Shown: piece after piece, positions 35,699 through 47,600 of the stretch
Layout: each line of letters starts with the position of its first letter
How positions within the stretch are numbered: the first letter of the stretch is position 1
Assembly (NCBI GenBank): GCA_023053545.1
Contig: JAKZAN010000006.1
Span: 5,771,001 to 5,835,000, forward strand
Source: Lepidurus packardi
Taxonomy: Eukaryota; Arthropoda; Branchiopoda; Notostraca; Triopsidae
DNA: 64,000 nucleotides
Direction of reading: 5' to 3'
Program-made: the position numbers and the translations under genes
Notes under the pieces: generated by a model
Told to the model about the DNA's origin: nothing
The model's database searches: none
Seen by the model: the letters and a program-made list of their open reading frames with translations, nothing else

Positions 35699-38600
35699 CT
35701 TGGCTGCTGCAGCACAGAGCTGGATTTGGCCCTCGCTCCTCATGATCCTCCTCACAGTCATAAATCACTCGGCCGGGGCCGCTCTTGTAGGACGTCCGGT
35801 GATTCGCGGCAACGACACCAGCAATTCCTGCTCACTGAATCAGCGGCCTCCGCAGCAATGTGTGTATTACTTAACGGCTCAAAGCGGATTCTTCCACTCG
35901 CTCAACTTCCCGCGACCGTTCCCCGTCCCGATCCTCTGCCGTTGGATCATTAACGCGACCGGTTACGGGAAGGACACGGCGGTCAACATCTACCTGAATC
36001 AGATGTACCTCAAACGAGGAGTACGTGTCGTCAGTTATTACCAGTACAGTCCCAAACAGGTCATTGGACGCCGGGATTTGGGGGACATCTCGTACAGGGG
36101 CAGGTTAGTAGCGTTTGCTGTCCCGGCCAATTATGTGGAAGTGCAGTTGTCCTTGGATTCCCTGGACAATGCCAATATACGAGTCAGGAATTTCTTGCTG
36201 GACGTTTATGGCTTCAATATTACTTACGAGATCGTGCAGATTAACCCACTGCAAAAGATAACACCCAGACCGGGATTCTGTCACGTGGGTTTATGCAACT
36301 ACAACGGAAACTGTTACACGGCAAGCAATTACAAGTAAGTCAGACTTATTATACACGGCAGTAATATTTTTTCAGAAATTTTCGTTTTTAAACATTTTGT
36401 CGGATTTCTACCGTAAAAACTGTGGGTTCAGGGCGAGATTTTTATTACAAGTATTGAAGGACTTTTACAGTTATTTTGGGGAAGATGTTCTATTTTCTAG
36501 TAATTTTATATTATGCAGTAATAGTTTCCAGTCATAAGCAGCAATATTTATGGCAAGTTTGGCAGTAATTACTGTGGCGGGATGTTTAATAGACGTATTG
36601 AATGACTGGTATAGTTACTTGGCGAGGATATTTTTTTTAGCAATTTTATAGGATATCTGCAGTAATATTTGGTTATATTTCTGGCAAATTTCTGCAGATA
36701 TTGCCTCAGTTTGAGTTAGTTTGAGTGTAGTTTTGTATAGTAGAGTGAGTCTTGATGTGAAGGCTATCATTCTACCTGGATTTGTGCCAATTTAGGCGAA
36801 TTTCTGGCGACTATCTTCCGATTTGGGGAGATTTTTTTTAGTAAATAGGTTGAATATCTTCAGTTATTTTCAGCAATATTTCTGCAGATATGGTTCAGTT
36901 TAGGGTATTAGAGTGAATTGCGATGTTAAGGCCTGTTAAGTTAATTTAATTAAGTTAAGTTAATTGTACCTGGAGGTCTGCCAATTTCGGCGAATTTCTG
37001 GCGAATATCTTCCGATTTGGGGAGATTTTTTTAGCAATTACGTTGAATATCTCCAGTTATTTTCAGCAATATTTCTGCAGATATGGTTCAGTTTAGGGTA
37101 TTAGAGTGAATTGCGATGTTAAGGCGATAATTGCACCTGGAGTTCTGATAATTTCTGCTCATTTTTGCCTAATATCTTCCGGCTTCTGTCGGTTGCGCCA
37201 GCCAAATTTCAAGACAATGTCTGCTGATTCGGTAGAGATTCATAAGTGGGGCGCCTGATATCTTTAGGCACGCGTGTGTGTCTCATTGCTGGCTACATTA
37301 CTGCGAGTATTTCTGCAATTGTTGTCGTAATTACTTCACTTACCAACAATTATAAATTCAATTTACATGATCGAATCCCAAGTTCGTTTAACATCGTTTT
37401 AACATCGGATTTTCAGAAGAAATTCTTAGCCGACGAAATTCCTAACAGATTTATCTCTAAAGTGTTGCAGCAATGGCAATAGTTGCAGTTATTGAGCTGT
37501 TCAAAGTAATGAATCGCAAGGCTTGAACTTCATCAGATTGGACATGTTCCCACTTTAAGCACCAGCAATGAACTATGTTCTTATTACTGTTATTTCTGCA
37601 GCCACTCCAGTTGCCACTGCCAAGAGGGGTATTATGGAGAAAAGTGTCAATATGGCCCAGATTGTTACCCGGAACAAGGCATTAACTTGTGCAAGAACGG
37701 CGGGCGTTGCGAGTAATAACATTTCTTTCAACAGAAATAGAACAGTAATCCAATTAATCCAACTGATCCAATTTAGGTACAATACGGGCTCGTTTGTGCG
37801 CTGCATATGTGGGTTAGGTTACAGTGGCACTACCTGTGAACATCGGCGAGAAGTTATTGAAAATACGACGGGTAAATTCCATGAAAATTTTTCAATTTAA
37901 TTTTTCCAATTTTTTTTTCCAATATATTTTAAATAAAATTGTAAAAACATATTTCATAATATTTCATACGTTTTTAATAAACATCAAAGAATATATTTCT
38001 ATTTGAAAAAAGAAGAGTATTTTTAAAAATTATAAGTTTAAAAAAAATTTATCTGAAATCAATAGAAATAATATTCAAAAAATGAGTTACAGTACAGTTG
38101 CGTGGATACTAAGTTGTCTAATCATTTTTTGTATTATTATTTTTAGAGTGTCAAATATTAACGAACTTGACCTGCATTCATTTCTGCAAAATTTCTGTCG
38201 ATAACATACCGTCCTGTGGTTGTCCCTCGGGCTATGGATTAGGGGCAGACGCCCGGACTTGCTATAGTTTAGGTAAGTTACATTTATATCTCTCTTATCT
38301 ATTTTTTAAGAAAAAAAAAACTTTGGGGGGGGGGGGGGAGTATCGCAAATGCTGGGAGCTGAAACTTTTTTTAATTGTCTCTCGAGGAGTTTGACGATGA
38401 AAAGAAATATTTCCTTCGGGGTTCTTTTCTATAGCGGTTGCTTTTAGTCCAAGTTAAATTGGTTTTTCTTAGCCTAAACCATCAGCAATATAAAACTGGC
38501 TTGAAAAAGTTAGAAGCTTTAGGGGCTCGATTTACTTATCGATTTAAATTCCGTTCTAAATGTTTTTGTAATCGATTACATTGTTTTAAATCGATTTGAG

Positions 38601-41600
38601 CTGAAATAATCGATTTAAAAGATCAAGCAACGATTTATAATTTTTTAGAATGATTTAGTATCGATTTATGGGTTGATGTTTGGTGTATGATGTACCAGAT
38701 TTGAAGAATAATTTAATAGGAGACTTTTGAAATGGAAAACAAATGTTTGGCCATCGAATGAAAGAATTTCTGCGAGATTGCGTGCTTTGAAATCTAGCGT
38801 GTTTTTTTTATTACTGCGATTCAGGTCCCCGGCGACTGATAAGCGAGTTACAGTTACGAACAGTTATCAAAACGGAGAAGCATTTCGAAACCATAGAACA
38901 AACCCTCCGGGAGAATGTGCTCAACGCCTCGGCGCAAAGATTGACTGTGGGGAACGTTGTATCGTAAGTAATATTCCTATCTATCCGCCTGTATGTCTTG
39001 CCACCTCGTCTACCTCTTATACTGTACGTACTGTACTTGGTCGCAGTTTTTATGTACTGTACAGTACTTTCGTTTATGTATGTCTTTCAGCACATTTGCC
39101 CTCTTGTAAGTAAAGTACTAGGTGTACGAAATGAACGTATAGTACTACATATTCGAAACGTACGTATAGTACTACACGTACAAAACGTACGTGTAATACT
39201 ACGTACTGTACAGTACTTTCGTTTATGTGTGTCTTTCAGTACATTTGCCCTCTTGCACGTAAAATACTACGTGTATGAAACATACGTATAGTGCTACACA
39301 TACGAAACGTACGTATAGAACTACACGTACGAAACGTAATTATAGTACTACACGTACGTATAGTACTACGCACTGTACAGTACTTTCGTTTATGTATGTC
39401 TTTTAGTACATTTGCCCTCTTGCACGTAAAGTACTACGTGTACGAAACGTACGTATAGTACTACGTACTCTACAGTACTTTCGTTTATGTATGTCTTTTA
39501 GTACATTTGCCCTCTTGTACGTAACGTACTAGGTGTACAAAACGTACGTTTAGTACTACACATACGAAACGTACGTATAGTAATACACGTATGAAACTTT
39601 CGTATAGTACTACACGTATACGACATACTATATGTACATAACGTACTATATGTGTGTAACGTACTATACTTACTATATGTACGAAACCTATTACACATAC
39701 TAAAGGGACGTAACGTACCATATGTACGTATAACAGTGTACGTGTAAGACATCCACATCGCATTCTCACGGGACGTACATACGAGAGGAACTGTAACGTC
39801 CCGTCGTATGTACGCTACCAAACGTACGTCGCAGTCTTATGTACTGTATTTTCCTTTCTAAAATAAGCTGATTGAAACATTCGGGGGATATTCGGGGGCG
39901 CTTATGGGTAGGTTAGATGGACGGCTTACGGTTGTCATGTGGATCACCGATTGTGATATCCTGCGCAACTGCACTTGTCCCGTTAACACAAACAATAGTA
40001 CCGCCGCAAACCATAGGCATGTTTCTCCCCCAATTACCGGTATTGCTAAAGCCAAAGAACTCATTGCTGCACATCCGGAGCGCCCGGACCCTTTCAACGG
40101 CACTCTCGCGGTCTCCAACGCCATCTCGTCAGAAACCAGCTGCTTTTCCAACGCTAATAAGACGGCAAAGTGGGAATGGCTGGTGAGCTCTACCGTAAGT
40201 CACCTGAAAGCGTTATCCGAACAGACTGGATCATTCGGACAACCTCGTATCGCCTTAGAGAAGACTACCTTAAAGTACTGGGAAGAAGAAGGGCTCATTT
40301 TGGAGGTAAAACTCTCTGATTTCTTCACCCTTCCACCTTTTCACGAAACTCCTTTGCCCTCATTCTTCACCCATTTCACCCCTTCGTTTCCCGTTCGTTC
40401 CGTTTCGTGTTCGTTTTCCGTTTCGTTTCCCGTTCCCGAATTCCAACCAAATTTGCAAGATTTGCTTGAAAGAGAGTCGGAAGATTTGTGTAGAATTGGC
40501 TTAGTGTGCTTGCCAGAGACAGTAATGCTGGGCGGAAGAGGGATACAACGCAGAAATAAGGGTGGCACGTGTTTTCCCACTCAATTCGCCCCTTCGTTTC
40601 CCGCTTCTCAGTCAAAACTAAGTTGGGAAGGTTTCCTTAAAAGCGAGTCGGAAGATTTTTGTAAAATTTATTTAGTGTGCTTGCCAGAGACAGTAAAGCT
40701 GAACGGTAGATTGATATTACGGCAGAAATAAGGGTGGCATGGCTTTTCCCACCCATTTCACCCCTTCGTTTCCCGTTCCTGAATCGAAACCAAATTTGGA
40801 AGAGTTGCTTGAAAGAGAGTCGGAAGATTTTTGTAGAATTTGTTAAGGGTGCTTGCGAGAGGCAGTAAATCTGAACGGTAGACGGATAGAACGGCAGAAA
40901 TGAAGGCTGGTAGCATTGTCTATGAAAATGGAAAGCTCTAATGGGAATTAATGGTTCTTTTAGTGGGTGAAAGTCGATCGTTCGGATCGATTGATTAAGG
41001 AGGGAGACCCCTTTACTATCGTGTGCAAAGCACGGGGGAGTGGCCACAACGGAAACGTTAACTTTGCCTGGTACAAGGACGGTTTCTTCGTTGATCCAAG
41101 TCAAGCCCTTCGGTAAAGATTTTTTTCTATTTTTTTTTAATTATTTTTAATGTATTTTAAATGTATAGCGAAAGGATTTTTTGTATGGAAGAACGTTTCT
41201 GAATGTCATTTTTCTTCGCTTATTTGGTGGGGTGGGGGGGAATCATTGTATAGGAGCATGCGGATCGTTAGTCATCCGCCGGATTTGAAAGGATGGTACC
41301 GTTCTCATTTGGAGGTAGAAAAGGCCTCCGTCTACGATAGGGGAGAATTCCGGTGCTCAATCGGCCAAGCGGAAGAAAAAAGCGTCCTAATTGATATCTT
41401 GACAGCGCCGAAAATCAAAATGACGTTTCTGAGCTCGACAATCAGCAGAGTACGTGTTTTTTTTTACTTTACGCAAAGAAAAAAGAAAAAAATGGAAAAG
41501 GGTGGAGTTTTTGGTTAAGGACGTTTTAAATTTGTATGGTATGATTATTTTATTGTTTGGGGTGGTAGGGATCACCGTTTACTGTGTCGTGCTTTGATAA

Positions 41601-44600
41601 AAATCCCTTGACGCAATCGAGACGCAAGTACCCGTCGACGTACGTCTGGTACCGGGAAGGACACCTGGTGCGTAATTCCTGTGAGGAATCATTCGAGGAC
41701 GTTCATCCTATTGGATCTCTTCTACGAGTCGCCGAAGTCAATGTAAGTCGATTAACGGGCGTAATTTTGGAAGCAATCTTGCTCTTTGCTGTCATTTTGA
41801 AGCTATATTGCAGTAATTTGGCAGTAATTTGCTGAGAATGGCGAGTGGAAGTAAATTGGTCAAGCCTCTTTAAGGGATTCTTAAGATCATTATCGAGGAA
41901 GGGCTAGAATCACATAGCAGTAATTTGTGTTAATCTAGAGGTAATGGCTAGAATCATGCTGCAGTAATTGCGAATTCACTGTGCAGTCATGTTTAGAATC
42001 ATTGAAGAGATTGCTATCCAATTCTTGAACAAAGTGTTCGAATCTGGCCATAAAAATGGTTCGAATCGGCTCAAAGAAATTTCTAAAAATTTCGAGGGCT
42101 TAAGGACTAATATTCTGGCCATAAAAATGGTTCGAATCAGGTCAAAGATTTTTCTAAAAATTTCGAGGGCTTAAGGCCCAAAATTGTCCGGCCGCAGTTG
42201 GTATGATTTATAGGTAATTTTCTAGAATCACGCTTAAGTAATTGCAGATCATTGTGCAGTAATTATTTGAATCATTTAAGAGACTATTATGAATTTAGTG
42301 CAGGAATTGTTTGAATCAGCTCGAAATTATTCGAATCAGCTCGAAGAAATTGTTAGAATCAGCACAAAGAAATTTTTAGAATCAGCTCAAAGAAATTTCT
42401 AAAAAAAATCTCGAGGGCTTAAGGGCTAAAATTGCCAGGCCGCAGTTGGTATGATGTATAGGTAATTTTCTAGAATCACGCTTAAGTAATTGTAGATCAT
42501 TGTGCAGTAATTATTTGAATCATTTAAAGACTATTATGAATCTACAGCAGGAATTGTTTGGATCACCTCGAAATTATTCGAAACAGCTCGAAGAAATTGT
42601 TAGAATCAGCTCGAAGAAATTTTTAGAATCAGCTCAAAGAAATTTTTAAATATTAAAGGTCACTCTTAAAATTGTATTGCAGTAATTCAATTCATTTCGA
42701 AGTAATTTTACAGAATTATTTTTTAAAAACTATTCCTACATAATTCAGAAATAATTCTGAAAGATTGTATTGGAAGTTACTATTGAGCGATTGTGCTCGG
42801 GAGTAATTGCTTACTGCATTATTGTACAGTACAACAAAAATTCATTTTCCCTTTGGATCTGTATGGCTAGGAAAGTACGAATTATACCTGCGAAGTGACG
42901 AATCAGGTTCAGAAATCCCGTAAAGTGGTACAAGTCAACGTAGCGCCCTTACCTTCCGCGAAATATCAGTACTGTCCGGCAGAAATTGCCAAGAACGTAA
43001 GCTGGAGCGAAACAGCTCCTAATCTGTTCGACGAAAAGGCGTGTCCCATGGGTTATAAAGGCTTTGGTCGCCGATACTGTCAAGAACACAAGTTTATCTC
43101 TGTCCCTGGTTTGGCTGACGGTGCTGGGTGTACCCGCGGAGTGTGGAGTGACCCGGAACTTGAAGATTGTGTATCGGAAGTGGTTTTGGAGCTCCAAGAA
43201 AAGGTATGGACGGCCAACAAATTGGAATTTCTGCTGAGGAATGTTGAGATTTCTATAGAAATGAGTGGTGTGGCAGGAATCTGAAACTTATTGATTTTTG
43301 TCTGTGTCTCTTTGGTTTGGTGTGCAAATAGGCAGATAAGTTAGCACTTGGCTTTAATGTGTCTACTATGGGGGAACTGGCGAAAGAAATAGAGCTGCAT
43401 GTCGAAAAACGTATGTCCAATCGAACGGAATGGTTTGGCGCCGAGGGCAGCTATGTGGTCCGTTTACTGGAAAAAGTCGCGGTCTATCTCCGAGAGAAAG
43501 CACCCAATGCAAGCTTGGCAAGCGCCTTTTTGAAGACAGCTGATAACCTTTTACGAGGTCGTTTCATCACGGATGCTGAGGTAACGTGTAATATTCGCCT
43601 TTGGCTTTTTTTTTTCTACCACGGCGCGTTTGAGGGTGAATGTTCCGCATAATACCCTATAAAAGTCCTGCAGCGAAGAGAATCCCCTCGTCCTTTTATC
43701 AAATATGTAAAGGTCTCTTAATAGAGATGTAAAAGGTTAAAAAGCCATCAGATGACTATTATTGGACCCGTAAAATGACTTTAGATTCTGTTAAGTCTTT
43801 AAGGAAATTGGGTTTGACAGGAAGGGGATGGGCTTATTCATCGGAAGGGGAGGGACTTGTATTGTTTACAAGATGGCGGCTTGGCAGTTCAACGTTTTTA
43901 AACATTTCAAGTTCGAAGGGTTGGAAACGCAAAATGCTTTAGGATGTTTTAAGTTCTATGTTACTGAAATGGGACTAATTTTTCTTAATATGGCAGGTAA
44001 TTACATATATGTTTAATCTACGTTACACAGTTACTGCATCTTATCATTTGTATTAGTTTTGAGTTGTTTTGACGTTACTTCACGGTTAGCGGTAACTAGT
44101 ACGGCTGAAGCCAGCGCTAACCGTGGTGCTTAGGTTGGATAGGGGCGGGGTTTAAGGTTATTGGAGGTGGAACTAGGTGCGCACAACAACAATCCCAGAA
44201 ACGCATCTTTTTGTATTTGTAAAACGCCAAGTATGTAGTTTAGTATTTAGCCAAAAACTTCTAACTTAGAAATATATATATTTTAATTATCCAAGATGTA
44301 AATTCATGATAAAAAGATTGGAAAGTTATTTTAATTTGCTTGGCTTTTTCAGTATTCAAGCCTATTTGCAAGTGAAGGGTCTTCAGTTGGGTTAAGAAGC
44401 TTATTCTTTATTTAATTATTATACGTTTTCTTACTAAATTCAAGTCTTATAAATCCTAGAACACATCTTACATAATTTGAATTTAATTAGAATATATTCT
44501 GCAGAACATGAAGGGTTTCTAATTTACTCTACTGTGTGAATCAATTTTAATAAATTGTCCAATTTTGCTTTCTAGTCTTTGGCGACTTTCTTGGAAGTTG

Positions 44601-47600
44601 GAGGAATCCTGGCTTCTATAACAACATTGGACCAGAAATTCGATACTTTCGACATCGAGATCCTTTCGCTGGATAATAACACTAAAGGCAGTGGCATTGC
44701 GACGTCCATAGACAGGCAGGTGCTTGGATTTTGAATCTTTTTCTTTGGAAAGTAAAAATGTCATTGACCTTTTACACGTACCGTTCCTTCTGTCTGAAAA
44801 GATCTATATTCCAATTGGTTTGGCAGGTCAGGAGAGAAAGTACGAATGAAGTTTCCATTGAGCGCTCAATCTCAGCGAGCTTATCTTATTCGGTATTCGA
44901 ACACATTTCCATTATTGGCTTCTCTGCAGCTGCACCCCGAGTAAGACCTTTGGATCAATATATCGCCATTTATAGATTTTTTTTTTTTTTTTCTTTAAAC
45001 AAGGGGGAAAAAATTCAAGTATTTTTTTTTTCTTTTTAGTTTTTATAGATTCGCCCATACCGAAGCTATGTCTTATCCGTTGACCCTTTCTGTACCTGAT
45101 GTCAATTGCTATTTGAGCCTCGAAGAAATGAGAGAAAAAAGCTGGACTCCGCTCATCAACGCCACGATTCCGAAGTTGAGAGCGTTTACAGGCAGGACAG
45201 AGGAAAGAATCGGGGATTGGACTCCCGTATGTGCCATCCTTTGGAATAGCACGTGGCACACGGAGTTATGCAGAAATGAGGATCATTTGCATTCCAATCA
45301 CGTGGTTTGTCAATGCAAAGCACCGGGCACCATAACCGTGCTTTGGCTCTCCGGCCTTCCCAAAGTATTATATCTTTCCTTCCTACATTGTTGAAGAAAT
45401 ACAGGAAATTTCTGCAGAAATACATGACATTTCTGTAGAAATACATCGCATTTCTTCGGGAATATAAAGCTATTCCAGCATACATGTAAGGCTAATTCTA
45501 AAACAATATAGAAAAAATTTCGCAACAATTTTTTCAGAAGTATACCGCTATTCTGACGAAGGATTGACAAATTTCTGCAGAAATATAGAAATATTTTTCT
45601 ATATTTCCCAAAGTCATATTTTTAATATATTTAAGTATTTTTAACCAAAGTTATATTTCTTTCCTTCCTACATTATTGTTGAAGAAATACAGAAAATTTC
45701 TGCAGAAATACATGACATTTCTGTAGAAATACATAGCATTTCTTCGGGAATATAAAGCTATTTCTGCATAAATGTAAGGTTAATTCTAAAACAATATAGA
45801 AAAAATTTCGCAACAATTTCTCCAGAAGTACACAGTAATTCTGACGAAGGATTGAAAAATTTCTGCAGAAATATAGAAATATTCTTCTATATTTCCCAAA
45901 GTCATATTTTTAATATATTTAAGTATTTTTTCCCAAAGTAATATTTCTTTCCTTCCTACATTATTGTTGAAGAAATGCGGAAAATTTCTGTAGAAACACA
46001 TGGCATTTTTTCGGGAATATAAAGCTATTTCTGCATAAATGTAAGGTTAATTTTAAAAAAATATAGAAAAAATTTCGCAACAATTTCTTCAGAAGTACAC
46101 CGTAATTCTGACGAAGGATTGAAAAATTTTAGAAATTTCAGAAATATGGAAATATTTTTGCAGAAAATAAGATAGTTAGTGTTAAGTTAGTTCTGAAAAT
46201 TGAATTATTTCTGGATTTATATCCTAAGTTTAGTTAATTCCTTAAAATTTGGGGCAAATTTAAAAAATAGTGGATTGGTGATTTAGGTCTCATTTAATTT
46301 CTTAATTATTTTCATATTAAGGGATATTTCTCGATATAACTTCTGAAAGACTGATTTATTGTAAAGACATTTCTCTATTTTGGATTTTTTTTTTTTTTTT
46401 GGTCTTATGATTTAACTCAATCATGGATTTTAGAATACCTTTCAGAGTCTTAAAATTCTCGGAATTTCGAACATTTTCTTTGAATTTATTCTGCTTTTCT
46501 GGGAATTTTTAGAATTTTTTTTTTAGATTTTTTTTTTTATTTTTTTAGAAGATTGCTTCTAAAAATTTCGGTTTCTTACGTAGTAAAAGATGAATTTCTT
46601 ATGGCATGTAAGGTTCTTGAACACGCTCCATCACAGTATATAGATCCTCAGTGTTCTGTGAAAAAAGGGTTTATACAGAAATAAAATTTAGCCAATAGTA
46701 AGAAATAGAAAAGGAAACGAACTATTGTAGTTTCCTGAGAGGCGAGGAAGATGTTTTTATTTTTTTTCCAAGCTTTTGAATTATGTAAATTCTGATTTGT
46801 ATTTCCATTGTAAAGGGCGATCTCCATCCGGTGGCTCGCGAATCGCTATCGGTAAGCTTGGGGGCGTTGGGTGGCATGATTTTGAGCTTGCCTAGTATGT
46901 GGATCTGGGCTAGCATGTGGTCTCGACAGCGGTTAGGATTGACGTGGCTCAAATTGCAATTTTCTTGCTCAGTATTCGCAGCACTGTGTACGTTGGCAAA
47001 TGCGACTTTCCGCACTCCTTCCTTGGTAAGTTTGTAAGGACCAAGCTTCTGCACCACTGCCACCAAAAGTATCGTGCTGAAAATAACATGAATTTTTTGG
47101 ATTTTTTTTCTTCTCAATCCCTAATGGATGGCAGAATATCTTTCCCTTCGTCTTTTATGTTCTACTAGCGGGATTTGCCTTATGTGTCACGAGCTTAATT
47201 GGCATTTTAGCCCTTAGCTTCTTCCCATTGGAAGACACTCGTTCGGCTGCCAATAAGATTATTCCACTTTCAGGCGGTAAGGAATTCCGACTTGCTCGAT
47301 AAGGAATCGATCTTACAGCTCATGGGCTAATAAGTTAATGAGATATATGTTTGTTCCTTGCAGTGGTTTGTTTGTTAATTATGGTAACGCATATGATCGT
47401 GGTACACTCGCAAGGAAATCGTTGGTCCAATTTCTGGTGGCTGACAGATACTTTGCAAATTACGTTCTTCTTCGTCACCAACGGACTCCTAGCTTGCACC
47501 GTGTTTGCCCTCTATTTCACCTTCAAGAAAAGTGTCATGAAAGAATCTCCTGACTTTCCTACAAGGTAAAGTTAACACGTCTTCACTAATTTCACGTATT

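Noticed and set aside
40309-40731. Open frame continuing past receptor exon 6
   Set aside because: After the donor at 40,308 the sequence is a diverged repeat (ccttcgtttcccgttcctg, cggaagatttttgtaaaatt words), not coding. The next Ig exon at 40,964 joins in phase to 40,308.
42050-42075. ggttcgaatc as a tRNA T-arm
   Set aside because: It is part of an intronic repeat, with no acceptor stem or anticodon arm around it.
46831-46870. GTAAGC at about 46,851 as a donor ending exon 15 early
   Set aside because: Using it would remove TM1 and TM2. The frame continues with clear membrane helices to a better donor at 47,026.
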